Assembly: GCA_963555705.1 (NCBI GenBank)
Contig: OY743190.1
Span: forward strand, 22,203,491 to 22,267,490
DNA from: Ligustrum vulgare
Lineage: Eukaryota; Streptophyta; Magnoliopsida; Lamiales; Oleaceae
Direction: 5' to 3'
Length of the DNA stretch: 64,000 nucleotides
The position numbers and the translations under genes were made by a program. Under the pieces are notes generated by a model, which made no database searches, was not told the origin of the DNA, and worked only from the letters and a program-made list of their open reading frames with translations. Shown here one piece after another: positions 1 to 10,834 of this stretch. Numbering within the stretch: position 1 is the first letter of the stretch; every line of letters begins with the position of its first letter.

Positions 1-946
1 ATAAAAGACAACAATCAACCTCTTAGTGTTTAAAAAAATTCTTTTAGTCTCATTGGTTCTCTTTATTTCCTTTCCAGATTTTTTTCATTTTTAGAAAGTT
101 AGTAGGTAGGTTGATAATTGTGTGTTGTAACCTCAATTAAGTGCAACTAATTACAGACTTCGAGAACTGGATAAAGCCGCAAGGAGGAGATTTACGAAGA
201 GACTATACATACCACTTCTCACTTGAGGTTCAAGGCACAGCCACCCTTTTTAAAGTTTCATTAGAGTTATTTAATTATTTATTTGTATTTAATATGAGGA
301 TGGAAGAGCATGGATTAAGAATCTTTTCGAGAAAGATTATTGAATCTGTCAAAGGAGGATACCGCCGCCGTAAACAAATTGACTAAAGGTATCTTATACG
401 CAGAGTACACTATTGAAGAATTTGAAATGGATTAACTAATATATATTTAGAAAAGTTAAAATAAAGCAAATGGAGAGAAACCAAAATCACCTGGAATGTA
501 ATCCAAGAAGGGAGATCTTTTGGAGTTTATTCCTATCTCTATCCAATTTATAGAAGGACCATGGATTAAAGTGCAATTTATCTCACTTTTGAAACTTGAA
601 ATTTTAGCCCTTAGATTAATGAATGACACATTTTTTTTCATAATTAATTTTATTATTTCACTAATATCCCTACTAGTATATCCACTTTCCAACCTTTATC
701 TAATTTATATTATTATTTTAATAAAATTCATATAAATATATAGATATTTCCTAAAATATAAAAAAATACTAACAATTTTTTCGTGGTTTTACACGTATCC
801 CCTGCAAAGTGTTGGTAGCACAAAACAGATCAAATTCAGAGAAATACTTTTGACAATAAAGTAGACAAAAATAGTTGGGTCCAGTCTAATGTAGTGGGTA
901 GTAGTGGCACAAAATTGAAATACTTGGCAAGACGACCGAAGACCCA
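1..946. other. AT-rich stretch without a recognised gene
   Basis: Short reading frames occur on both strands, none longer than about 80 codons. None shows a domain, codon bias or motif I recognise. The last ~50 bases may already be the gag-protease linker of the following gypsy fragment. Nothing else can be supported. Confidence 0.5.
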
Positions 947-1516
947 AGAAAAAGTTTTTTCTATGACTCAGTAGGCACCAGAGGAGTCACCAGATGTTAT
1001 TATAGGTATGTTATCTATATTTTATAGAGATGCTTGTATATTGATTTATCCTAGATCTACACATTCTTTTATTTCAATTGCACATACAATGCATGCAAAT
1101 CAAAAGAAGGAACCTTTAGATAGTTGTTTGTTAATTGCTACACCAGTAGGAGAATCATTCTTGGCTTGTAGTGTATATCGAGATTGTGGGATTAAAGTGG
1201 GTGATCATAAGTTGAACGAAAATTCAATAACTCTTGGCATACATGATTTTAATATTATTATGGTCGACAATTCAATAACTTTTGGTCGACAAATCGTGCT
1301 TCAGTTGATTATTTTTGAAAGGGGATTGTGTTTAGACAACTAGGACAATTCAATGTCATATTTAGTGGACAACGCAAAATCTTACCATCTTGTGGCATAT
1401 CTACTATTAACGTTAGAAGATTACTCGACAAGGGTTGTTATGCAAATTTGGCTAATGTTATTGATACAAATGGTAGCAAAATAAACCTTGAACGCATTAC
1501 TCTTACCAAAGTTTGA
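947..1516 (+). pseudogene. Ty3/gypsy aspartic protease fragment
   Basis: This is the retropepsin part of a plant gypsy polyprotein, which would cleave Gag-Pol inside the virus-like particle. The reading starts in the linker after gag (FSMTQ), runs through STHSFIS, ATPVGESF, YRDCGIKVGDHKL and a decayed IHDFNIIM segment, then continues in a second frame with LPSCGIS, RRLLDKGCYA and so on, the stretch that leads toward RT. The break between frames is near 1328-1343. The active-site signature, normally D-[ST/P]-G in LIDPGSTHSF, reads LIYPRSTHSF, so the catalytic Asp has become Tyr and the Gly has become Arg. No RT follows after 1516. It is an orphan fragment, and its link to the gypsy array downstream is not shown. 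Confidence 0.72.
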
Positions 1517-2429
1517 CATCTTTTTAGTACAAAGGTCAGAAGTTTAGCCTACGAATCAAACTTTTTCTTAGACCAACCAATGAATATCTTTTAGGATTCA
1601 TTTGTACATTAACATCCTTAATTGTTCTCTTCTGGCTAGGGAGATCTTTCTCAAATCATTTGAAGGTAAGGATGGATAGTATTTGCGAAGAGTTTAAAGC
1701 ACAAATCCATTTTTTTTATATTTAAAAAAGTAAATAAGATCAAAACAAACACACGCAATTGTAAAAACCTAACATGAAAATACACAAGAAAAATACCTAA
1801 CGGCTGATTAAAGAAGAAAGAAATTAAATCTCAAGTAGCGAGTTATGCTTTTTCCAAGTATTATAATGATAGTTTATATAGAGGAAGTTTCAACACTAGT
1901 GTGCCTCATGACTTTTCCACTCACACATTGCTCAATAAAGTTCTATTTTTTGTCTACTTTTTACTACTTAATAATTGATAAAATTTGTATACTTACACAA
2001 AGATCAGGATATTTATTAAGCTCACTGCTCAAAGAATTTCTTTTTATAGCCCCCAAACTTAACCGAAAATTCTCCCCCAATATTTCCAAATATTATTAAA
2101 TAGAAAAATGAAAATGAAAATCAAGAAATTAGATACTCCTTAACAAAAATATGTTTTTTGGAGGTTGATCAAGGCTAAAATTTCAGGATCCACTTGCGTA
2201 CATCCTTTTCCTTGTTCAGTATTGGGGTATGCTGTCGTTTCCCTAAAAATCAAAAAATAAAACAAAAAATCATAAAAAAGAAACTATACGAATCTAATTA
2301 AATGGAAGAAATATTTGGATTGCCTCATAACAAGTTCTTGTTTACATTCAATAACTAGACTTTGTCGTTTCTCATTATTTATCAATTGTATTCTCCAGTT
2401 GCAATTTTCTATGCCTTGAGATACAAAGG
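1517..2429. other. No recognised gene
   Basis: AT-rich sequence with only short ORFs. On the minus strand it lies downstream of the Athila-type integrase tail at 2430-2699, so the right part could be that element's post-pol region. I see no motif that proves this. Confidence 0.4.
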
Positions 2430-2699
2430 ACTCATAATGTGGTATGAACTTATTTCCATTCACCTTGAATTCTCATATCTGCAAACTTTTAATCTCTACT
2501 ACACCATGAGGAAAAACATTAGGGATAACAAATGTTCAATCTATCTAGAACGTGATTTTTACCTGGAAATAGCTTGACGCGTGAGTGTAAGAGAAGAAAT
2601 TTTTTTCCAACAAAAAAAGTCATTCTTGGGATCATTTTATTGAGATATGCTTTAGTCTTTTCCTTGTAAATTTTTTAACTCTAATAAGCATCATTCGAA
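2430..2699 (-). pseudogene. Athila-type integrase C-terminal fragment
   Basis: Read on the minus strand, this matches the C-terminal segment of Athila/Tat-type gypsy integrases. The usual pattern is an A-Y-x-x-x-K-I-Y-K-E-R-T-K run, then F-x-V-G-Q-K-V-L-L, S-R-L-K-L-F-P-G-K, V-F-P-H-G-A-V-E-I and E-F-K-V-N-G. Visible here are [29 protein letters not shown] and, after frameshifts, the F-S-S-W-C / VFPHG equivalent and F-K-V-N-G-N. The catalytic core is absent. The right edge abuts the chromovirus-like LTR fragment at about 2700, so this element was probably the target of, or was recombined with, the gypsy array. Confidence 0.62.
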
Positions 2700-2703
2700 T
2701 TTC

Positions 2704-2941
2704 TCGGGTCGAAATTTAGACCCGACATCTATTTCAAATTACTATTAGTCAAATTTTCCCTCTTAAGCCCAAGTTTAAGTCAAATGATCAGCCCAAAAAA
2801 ATTGTCCGAATTCTGTGCATAGGTGGTAGGGTTCTTCAACAGTAACATAACACAGATTCTCCATCCTCATTCACGCAGCAACAAAGCAAGTTCTTCACAG
2901 GAATTTTCAGATTTCAACTAGGTAAAATCTCTCAACTCTTG
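2704..2941 (+). repeat. Truncated gypsy LTR fragment, fused to pol
   Basis: About 240 bp align closely with the LTR segments at 5027-5265 and 10997-11238; the shared stretch runs from tcgggtcgaaattt to ctctcaactcttgaata. The fragment lacks both LTR ends. At about 2941 it jumps straight into RNase H coding sequence. The join falls at a short shared word (aata/gaatag), as expected for an illegitimate deletion that removed the rest of the LTR, PBS, gag, protease and RT. Confidence 0.75.
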
Positions 2942-4990
2942 AATAGCTAGGCCGATGACATAGTTGACCAAGAAATGAGTAAAGTTTCAGTGGACAAAAA
3001 GTGTGAGAGGAGTTTCTAAGAGCTGAAACAGAAATTGATATCTGCACCAGTTTTGGCTATTATAGAAGGGTCAGAAGGTTTTGTTATCTACAATGATGCA
3101 TCAAAACAAGGTTTGGGATGTATACTGATGCAGGATGGAAAGGTGATTGCACATGCCTCTAGAAAGTTGTAGCCACATGAGAAAAACTACCCTATACGTG
3201 ACTTGGGATTGGAGGCTTTAGTTCATCCTTTAAAAATATGGAGACACTACCTATATGGTGGTAAGTGCAAGATATACACAAATCATAAGAGTCTCAAGTA
3301 TTTCTTCACTTAGAAGGAATTGAATATGAGACAGAGAAGGTGGTCGGAGATAGATAAAGATTATGATAGCACTATCCACTACCACTCGACAAGGCCAATG
3401 TTGTTGCTGATGCGCTTAAATGGAAATGTAAAGGACAGTTAGCTTCCCTAACCAGTCAAGAACAGTTGATCAAGGATTTTTCCAACATGAGACTTGAGGT
3501 TTCGAATCCTCCACGTCACACAACCACAATTATAGTTGCTTTTATTGTTCTACCGACTCTCAGAGACAGAATTAAAGAAGCTCAAGGTAAGGATAAATTT
3601 TTGTGCAAGATTAAGGGTCGAGTACTCATTGACAGTATTAAGGTTTTGAAGTATCGACTGATGACACTCTCATGTTCAAGAGAAGACTATGTATACCTAA
3701 GGATGAAACCTTGAGGAAGCACATTATTCACCTTATACTACACACCTAGGAGGTACGAAGATGTAGCAGGATCTACAAAAAAATTTATTGGTGGAGAAAT
3801 ATGACGAGGTCAATTGGCTTGTTTGTTGAGAAGTGCATGACTTGCCAACAAGTTAAAGTTGAACATCAATGTCTGTATGGATTGTTGAACCCACTTGAGA
3901 TCTCAGAATGAAAGTGGGAACACATAGCAATGGATTTTTTTGTTGGACTTCCTAGATCAGCTAGAGTCCATCAAGCTATACGGTTCATAGTTGATCGTTT
4001 GACAGTGCCTGATCATTTTCTACTAGTGAATATGACTTTCAGTTTAGATTAGTATGCTCAGTTGTACATCGGAGAAATTGTAAGATTGCGTGGTGTACCA
4101 TTTCTATAGTGTAAGAAAGGGATAGCAAATTTACATCCAAGTTCTGGGAAAGCCTGCAGAAAGCTATGGGAACTAGATTGAAATTCAGTACAGCATATCA
4201 TCTACAGACAGATGGACAGTCAGAGAGAACTATACAGAATTTATAGGATATGTTGAGAACTTGTGTTTTAGACCTTAGTGGTAATTGGGAAATGCATTTA
4301 CCGTTGGTTGAGTTTGCATAAAACAATAGTTTTCAGGCTACTATTGGTATGGCACCATATGAAGCTCTTTATGGCAGAAAGTGTAGATCACCAATTCATT
4401 GGGATGAAGTTGGTGGGAAGAGGGTTCTAGATCCATAAATAGTGGAACAGACTGTAAGTGTTGTGGAGTACATCAAAGAAAGGATTAAAGAAGCACAAAA
4501 AAGACAGAAGTCTTATGCGGACAAGAGGCGAAAAGAACTTCGGTTCAAAATTGGTGAAAAAGTGTTCCTTAAAGTGGCTCCTGTGAAAGGTGTGGTAAGA
4601 TTTGGAAAGAAAGGGAAGCTTAGGCCAATGTTTATTAGACCTTTTGAGATCTTGGAAAGGGTTGGAGATGTGGCCTATAGGTTGGATTTACCGCTAGAGT
4701 TATCTGCAGTACGTAATGTTTTCCACATCTCAATGTTAAGGAAATATGTCCATGATTCGGACCACATTGTTAGTTATGCATCTTTGGATGTTAACAAGGG
4801 TATGACATATGATGAAGCCCCTGCGGTCATACTTGAGAAGAAAGTCCATACCTTGAGGAATAGAGATATACCATTAGTTAAAGTCAAATGGAGCAGACAT
4901 GATAAATAAGAAGAAACTTGGTAAAGAGAAGAGGAGATCTTAGCTAAGTACCTAGAAATTTTTAATCCAAGTAAGTTTAACTTCAAGGAC
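2942..4990 (+). pseudogene. Ty3/gypsy RNase H-integrase remnant (copy A)
   Basis: Degenerate pol of a chromovirus-like gypsy. RNase H lies at about 2960-3400 (the first motif should be YSDAS and reads YNDASKQGLG; later RHYLYGG and TNHKSLKYF). A linker follows to about 3715, then the integrase HHCC region (CMTCQQVK at 3837-3862), a core with D-F-F-V-G-L-P-R near 3930, [14 protein letters not shown] at 4190-4230, and a C-terminal part at 4442-4909 with KIGEKVFLKV, HISMLRKY and EAPAVILEKKV. The last segment sits where chromoviruses carry the end of integrase and a chromodomain-like tail. Many in-frame stops (for example tag at 3170 and 3313) make it dead. Gag, protease and RT are missing. The downstream gypsy body lacks exactly the integrase that is kept here. 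Confidence 0.85.
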
Positions 4991-4996
4991 GAAATT

Positions 4997-7052
4997 TTTA
5001 ATTTTTAAATTCAATTATTTTATCGAGTCGAAATTTATACCCAAAATATATTTTAAATTACTCTTAGTCCAATTTTCCCTCTTAAGCCCAAGTTTAAGTC
5101 CAATGATCAGCCTAAAACAATTGTCCAAATTCTATGCATTGGTGGTACGACTCTTCAACAGTAACCAAACTTAGATTCTCCACCCTCATTCACGCAACAA
5201 CAAAGCAAGTTCTTTACAGGCATTTTCAAATTTCAACTAGGTAAAATCTCTCAACTCTTGAATAATCATTTTTCCTTCAATTCCACCATCTACTCTCACG
5301 TAATACCACCATTATAGTGCTCCTTCTAGCCTAAATTCAACATTTTCTCTCGATAAACACAGGTATACTCAACAAACAATTTTCAGTTTCTTTTTTTCAT
5401 CTTGTATTACACTACATTGTACTATGTTCATTATCAATCTAAATCGAAGAGAAGAAAACGCCAATGGTTCAAACCACCATCAATATAAGAAACGTTCACT
5501 GTCAAAACACACCTACAAAAACTTCACAAATCTCTCCATTCAACACCTAACAAACCCAAGAAAGCTAGAAAATAGAAGTGACCTAATGTCCTACCTCGAC
5601 CTTTGATCCATTTTGGCTGGAGTATTGGCCGGAAAAGTCTCGTCATCACCGGATTTCATCCCCAAAAGCTACTGCCTGATTCTTATTTTTCTCCCATACC
5701 CGTCACCCTATCACCACCCATCTCCTTTGCCACATGACAGTGATAGCATCGACAGCAGATTGCCGGCGAGATGCTTCGGCAGTTGTCCAGAGAGGTTGCC
5801 TCCGATCACAATCTCTTTTCTCCCTCTCTTGTCCTTCCTTTTTTTTTTTTAGAAAAAGAAAGTTATCGGATTATATGACTTTTTTATTTTATATAAATTG
5901 CCCTAAAGCCCTTAGTTTTAAGATCATTCATTTGGGTCCTTAAATTTCAAATCAATGTTTAACTTTTAGTCCCAACAGTTTGATAATGTTTAGGTTAGTC
6001 GTCTAGATTAATTTAACTCCCTCTATAGCCCTAAGTTTTGATATTCTATCAATTAAATTTTAAACACTTTCTAATTCCATCAACTTGGCCCTAAACTTTC
6101 TAATTTTTGTAATTAGACCCTAAATTACTTAAAGATTTATCAAATTGCTCATTTTCCTTACTTTCAAAAGTTCAATTAAATCCCTAAAAGTCTTAAGGTA
6201 TTAATTAGGACTTAGTATCCTAAATTATATTAATTTTTTTCTTGCTAGACGACGTCACGGAAAAAGTTTAAAGCACGGTAACTTCACATCTATTCAATTC
6301 CAAGAAAATTTCAAGATTTTGAGGTGGGGTTTACATTAAAGCAATTGTGGTTATTTTGTCCATGTTATTTCTTGATGTGTGATTTTAATTGTGATATAAT
6401 GCTTCTGCGTATGAAAAGGGTGTCAGGGATAGTAAATAGGTCTGGGATCGAAATTGGGTCATCGGGGGTGTCCCACAGTGCACAATTTTATTTAGCGCTA
6501 ATAACATGTTGTCAGGGACCGTAAATATGTTCGGGATCGAAATTGGGTCCTTGGGGATGTCCCACAGTACATATTATAAAGGAAATTTTGTATTGGTATT
6601 ATATTCATAATTTGATTTCATGTTTTGATTTAACTTGGACTGATTGCTATATCTCTACTGAGTATAAATCGTTATCCTCACCCCACTATTTCCACCGTTT
6701 CATGTTAAGGAGCTCGGCAATGCATGGAAGTGAGCGAGACAATTTTGATTAAATGATAGACCGTCAAATTTATAAATTTTTAAAACAAGTATTTTAATAG
6801 TTGGTTTCCATTTTATCAATTAAATCTCGAATTTTAGTATTTTTGTAAATTTTGGCACTTTTCTTATTATACTTGGTGTTGAAACTTGGTTGTAAGTAAA
6901 TTATTTAAAGAATGTTTTCACATTTTTTTTCTAATTTGCTATAGTTGTAGAAAAAAATTATTTACGCATTTTTTGCGGTTATTGAAAATATTTATTTATA
7001 GGATGTTTGGACTTGAGTAGCGACTTGTGTTAATAGAATTTGGGGAGTTACA
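4997..7052 (+). repeat. Gypsy LTR, shared middle LTR of the tandem array
   Basis: Colinear with the LTR at 10835-12549, with two clear differences. The first ~145 bases of the LTR are missing (the end of copy A runs directly into the homologue of position ~10975), and ~340 bp at about 5413-5755 are present here but absent from the other copy. The right end (ggggagttaca) is followed two bases later by a Met-tRNA primer-binding site, which fixes the LTR end and the plus orientation. It serves as 3' LTR for copy A and 5' LTR for copy B. Short ORFs inside it are incidental. Confidence 0.8.
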
Positions 7053-7055
7053 GTT

Positions 7056-7067
7056 TGGTATTAGAGC
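7056..7067 (+). other. Primer-binding site, tRNA-iMet type
   Basis: tggtattagagc differs at one base from the plant initiator-Met PBS core tggtatcagagc. It lies a few bases after the LTR end, where minus-strand synthesis would start. Confidence 0.8.
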
Positions 7068-7779
7068 GCAGGTCAACCTTTCTGTAGACTTGTGAAAATT
7101 CTGCAATTTAAATTTGTTTGAGGAAAATAGTAAATATTTAATTTCAATGCTACCCGCTCATGCTGCGCCACGCTGACTCCGAAAAGGTAAAATATTCAGA
7201 AAATTTATTTGATGAAGTTTGGAAATTTTCATTTGCTGGACACCATGAATTTATTACACAACTGCATCTGAAATTGAATGTTTACAATGAAAAGTTACAT
7301 GAACTGAAATTTTACTATAGTTGATGCAATTTGAAATGTTTGAAAGTTTGTATCATGTACATGTTATAAAAATTTCACATGAGTTATTACGTTTAGGAAT
7401 TGAACTTGTGATGTGAAGTGTTTAAATTTTTTTCAGAAATTATAAATTTAGTCCTCAGAATTAGAGTAAAACATGTAGTAAACTATTGCATTAGACTTTA
7501 CTTTCATAATTGGTATGCCAAATAGAACGTATGAGAGAGATTGGTAGAGAAACTTATATGTGGAATTCAACAGGATAACATATTTCGGGTTATGGATATT
7601 GGTTGCAATTTTATTATTTTGTTTTCCTTTTGAAAAAATTGAGATAATAATAAAACTTTCTTTTAGCTCTACTGTGTTTTTCTTTTATTTTTCCTTTTGA
7701 GATTTTATTATTCATGGATGACCATAGTTAATTGCACAACTATGTGGATGTTGTGATAAATATTGTAATGGTTTAGTGA
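7068..7779 (+). other. Gypsy copy B 5' untranslated leader
   Basis: About 710 bases of AT-rich sequence between the PBS and the gag start, with no ORF of note. Untranslated leaders of this size are usual in chromovirus-like elements. Confidence 0.6.
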
Positions 7780-8753
7780 ATGTCTCGTAAAACAAATCGA
7801 GCTCCCGTGAATCGAGCTATTGTGAGCCAAGCTACCCCAAGTAAGGGTGCTACTGGCGATGCAGGGAATAATCTATTAAGGGATCTCATGAATGCTCACT
7901 AGGGGCTCACTAAGCAACAAGCCCCAACAACTCCACAAAATGCCTGCAATGCACCGAACCCACAGGCTAATGCAAACAACACCAGCATGGTGGTTGAACA
8001 GTTTCACAGATATAAGCCGCTAACTTTCAATGGTTGACCAGGACCCCTAGCTGCAGAGGAATGGCTATGGGCATTGGAATGAATATCTAAACATATAGCT
8101 TGCTCGAATACTCAAAAATTGTCATGCGTTGTGTTCCATCTTGTGGAGGATGCAGATCATTGGTGGGAGTCATATCAGCACACAAGGACTGAGGCGCAGC
8201 AACGGGAATTGACATGGGAAGGATTCAAAGAACTAACAAGACAAAGGTATTTTCCCCAGTCTTTCCGGGATTAGAAAGAGACAGAGTTCCAACTTAGGCA
8301 AGGACGTGTGAATACGAGACGAAATTCAACCAGATTTCCAGGTTGCAACCTATTTGGTTGACACGGATATCAAGAAGGCTAGAAGATTCGAAAGGGGTTT
8401 ACGCCCAGAAATTGGAGGAATCACGGAAGGTTTGGGACTCACTACCTACGCCGAAGTGATTGAGCAAGCACAAGCTATATCATCTTGCTTAAACCTGAAA
8501 AAGACCATTCAAACCTGCAGAGGCACTGGTGAAAAGAAAATGGGATAGTCAGAATATGGGCAAAGGCAGATATCAGAACAAGAAAGGGAAAAACATGGGG
8601 CAAATTGAGGAAAAGGCTAGCACTAAGAAACCCATATGCCCAAAGTGTGATAAGCGTTACTATGGAGAGTGCCTGCTAGGAAAGCGGATGTGGTTAAGAT
8701 GTAAGAAACCAGGTCATTTTTCTGGTGAATGTCATGAATTCAAGGGTAAATAA
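7780..8753 (+). pseudogene. Ty3/gypsy gag (copy B)
   Basis: Structural Gag of the particle. The frame opens at an ATG (MSRKTNRAPVNRA). The retrotrans_gag region follows with HRYKPLTFNG, a stop where the usual F-x-G is followed by a D/N position, AEEWLWALE, and DADHWWESYQ ... TWEGFKELTRQRYFPQSFRD. The frame shifts at about 8350 into ARRFERGLRPEI and TTYAEVIEQAQ. The zinc-knuckle region reads CPKCDKRYYGEC then WLRCKKPGHFSGEC. In the second knuckle the first Cys of C-x2-C-x4-H-x4-C has become Trp. Stops at about 7900, 8036 and 8272 make it non-functional. Confidence 0.85.
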
Positions 8754-9390
8754 GATGCTAAGAAGGGAAAGGCTCGAATCTTTGCTCTAACTCAGAAGGA
8801 GGCAGAGAAGGATCTAGACGTGATGACAGGTATTCTATTAGTATTCAATATACCTGCTATCGTTTTGATTGATTTTGGTGCTACGAATTCTTTCATTTTG
8901 CTAGTTTTCATGCTAAGATTGGAAATGTGTGTGAAAGTGTGAATGATGCCCTAGAGGTTAGTATTCCTTCAGGTGAAACTATTATCACTAATTTGATGTC
9001 GAAAGCTGTTAAGTTTGAAATAGATGGGAAGAACTTAGACGCAGACTTGTACTTTATAGATATGAGGGATTTTGATATCATTTTAGGCATGGACGGGCAT
9101 AGTTGTAATCACTCTATGATTAAGTGTCATGAGCGGGAGGTGCTCTTTTAGAAACCAGGAGAATTTGAGTTCACCTTCTTTGGGACAAAGGTCAAAACTA
9201 TGCCATGTATCATATCAATGTTTTTGAAAGCACAAAGGATGTTGAGAAAGAGTACTAGTCAAGGGTATCTAGTGAACATCACTAGGGTTCAGGCAACTGA
9301 GGTAACTGCTATATATGTACCAGTTGTACGTAATTTACTGGATGTATTTCCAGAGATCTATTTGGTATTCCACCAGATAGACAAGTGAAA
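8754..9390 (+). pseudogene. Ty3/gypsy protease and PR-RT linker (copy B)
   Basis: Continues from gag. LIDFGATNSF corresponds to the retropepsin signature LID[ST]GATHSF, with Phe in place of the Ser/Thr next to the catalytic Asp. The downstream frame holds VSIPSGETIITN, ADLYFIDMRDFDIILGMD (flap side and ILGMDWL-like segment) and VVRNLLDVFPEI, the conserved lead into RT. At least three frame changes and a stop near 9151 are present. Confidence 0.8.
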
Positions 9391-10100
9391 TTCACGATTG
9401 ACTTGGTACTTAGAGCTGCACCCATATCTAAAGCATCCTACAAGATGGCACCAAAGGAACTTCAGGAGTTGAAGGAGCACCGGTACTGTTTGTGAAAAAA
9501 GAAGGATGGATAGATGAGGATGTGCATCGACTACAGGGAGTTGAATCCCCTTACAGTCAAGAATAAGTATCCTTTGCCATGAATAGAAGATTTGTTTGAT
9601 CAGTTAAAGGGTGCCAGTGTATTCTCCAAGATTGATTTGAGATCAGGTTATCATCAATTGAAGATTAAGGATAGTGATATACGAAAAACAGATTTTAGGA
9701 CTCAATACGGACATTGCGAATTCACTGTGATGCCGTTTGGGTTAACTAATGCACTGGCTATCTTCATGGACTTGATGAACCGAGTATTTCATCCATACTT
9801 GGATCAGTTCAAAATTGTCTTTATTGATGACATCCTGATTTACTCAAGGAGCAAGGAACAACACGAGGAACATCTCAGCATTGTGTCTCAGATACTTCGA
9901 CAGGTAGGTCGTATGCAAAATTCAAGAAGTGTGGATTCTTGCTCGATCGAATTGGTTTTCTTGGACATGTGATTATCGTGGATGGTATTGAAGTTGATCC
10001 AGCTAAGGTTGAGGTTGTCACTAACTGGAGTGCACCAACAAATGTAAACGAAGTTCATAGTTTCTTAGGATTGGCTAGCTATTATCGAAGGATTTTCAAA
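9391..10100 (+). pseudogene. Ty3/gypsy reverse transcriptase (copy B)
   Basis: RT of the chromovirus-like element. In order: APISKASYKMAPKELQELKE, a broken KKDGSMRMCIDYRELN block (tga at 9494), [30 protein letters not shown], and the catalytic box FIDDILIYS at about 9819-9845, with both Asp retained. The reading shifts after about 9900; IGFLGHVI and LGLASYYRR are recoverable in other frames. A 126-codon open stretch (9592-9972) is the best preserved piece. Confidence 0.88.
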
Positions 10101-10740
10101 AATAGCTGAGTCGATGACACAGTTGACCAGGAAAGGAGTAAAGTTTAAGTGTACAGAAAGAGTTTCCAAGAGCTGAAACAGAAATTGATATCTGCACTAG
10201 TTTTAGCTATTCCAGAAGTGTCAGAAGGTTTTGTTATCTACAGTGATGCATCAAAATAGGGTTTAGGATGTGTACTGATGCAACATGGAAAGGTGATTGC
10301 ATATGCCTCTAGACAATTGAAGTCACATGAGCAGAACTGCCCTACACATGACTTGGATTTGGCAGCTGTAGTTCATGCTTTAAAAATATGGCGACACTAC
10401 CTATATGGTGGTAAGTGCGATATATATATACAGATCATAAGAGTCTCAAGTATTTCTTCACTCAGAAGGAATTGAATACGAGACAGAGAAGGTGGTTGGA
10501 GTTAGTTAAATATTATGACGGCACTATCCACTACCACCCCGGCAAGGCCAACGTTGTTGCTGATGAGCTTAGCCGAAAAGGTAAAGGATAGTTAGCTACC
10601 CTAACTAGTCAAGAACAGTTGATAAATGATTTTTCCAACATGAGACTTGAGGTTTTGACTTGTCCACATTACACAACTGCAATTATAGCTGCTTTGATTG
10701 TTCGATCGACTCTTAAAGAAAGAATTAAAGAAGCTTAGGG
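10101..10740 (+). pseudogene. Ty3/gypsy RNase H and linker (copy B)
   Basis: RNase H with YSDASK (tag stop right after), [37 protein letters not shown], then [13 protein letters not shown] and [16 protein letters not shown] in shifted frames. It is highly similar to the RNase H of copy A at 2960-3440, so both descend from one family. The linker to integrase continues to about 10740, where the body is cut short. Confidence 0.85.
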
Positions 10741-10822
10741 TAAGGACAGTTAGCAGCCCTAATCAGCCAAGACCCAGAGATTTTAATCCAAGTAAGTTTA
10801 ACTTCGAGGACAAAATTTATTT
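10741..10822 (+). other. Deletion junction replacing integrase (copy B)
   Basis: At 10741-10775 a ~35-base word (gtaaggacagttagcagccc...) repeats, imperfectly, the linker sequence at 10580-10615. The sequence then jumps to gattttaatccaagtaag, the pol 3' end that copy A has at 4960-4978. Everything between (the whole integrase and its C-terminal domain, about 1.3 kb in copy A) is missing. The inserted repeat of linker sequence suggests template switching or microhomology-mediated repair rather than a clean cut. Confidence 0.7.
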
Positions 10823-10834
10823 AAGTGGGGAGGT
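10823..10834 (+). other. Polypurine tract
   Basis: aagtggggaggt lies directly before the LTR start, the expected plus-strand primer of gypsy elements. Confidence 0.75.

Noticed and set aside
5424..5852. 60- and 79-codon ORFs at 5424 and 5613
   Set aside because: They lie wholly inside a gypsy LTR and are not conserved in the partner LTR, which lacks most of this stretch.
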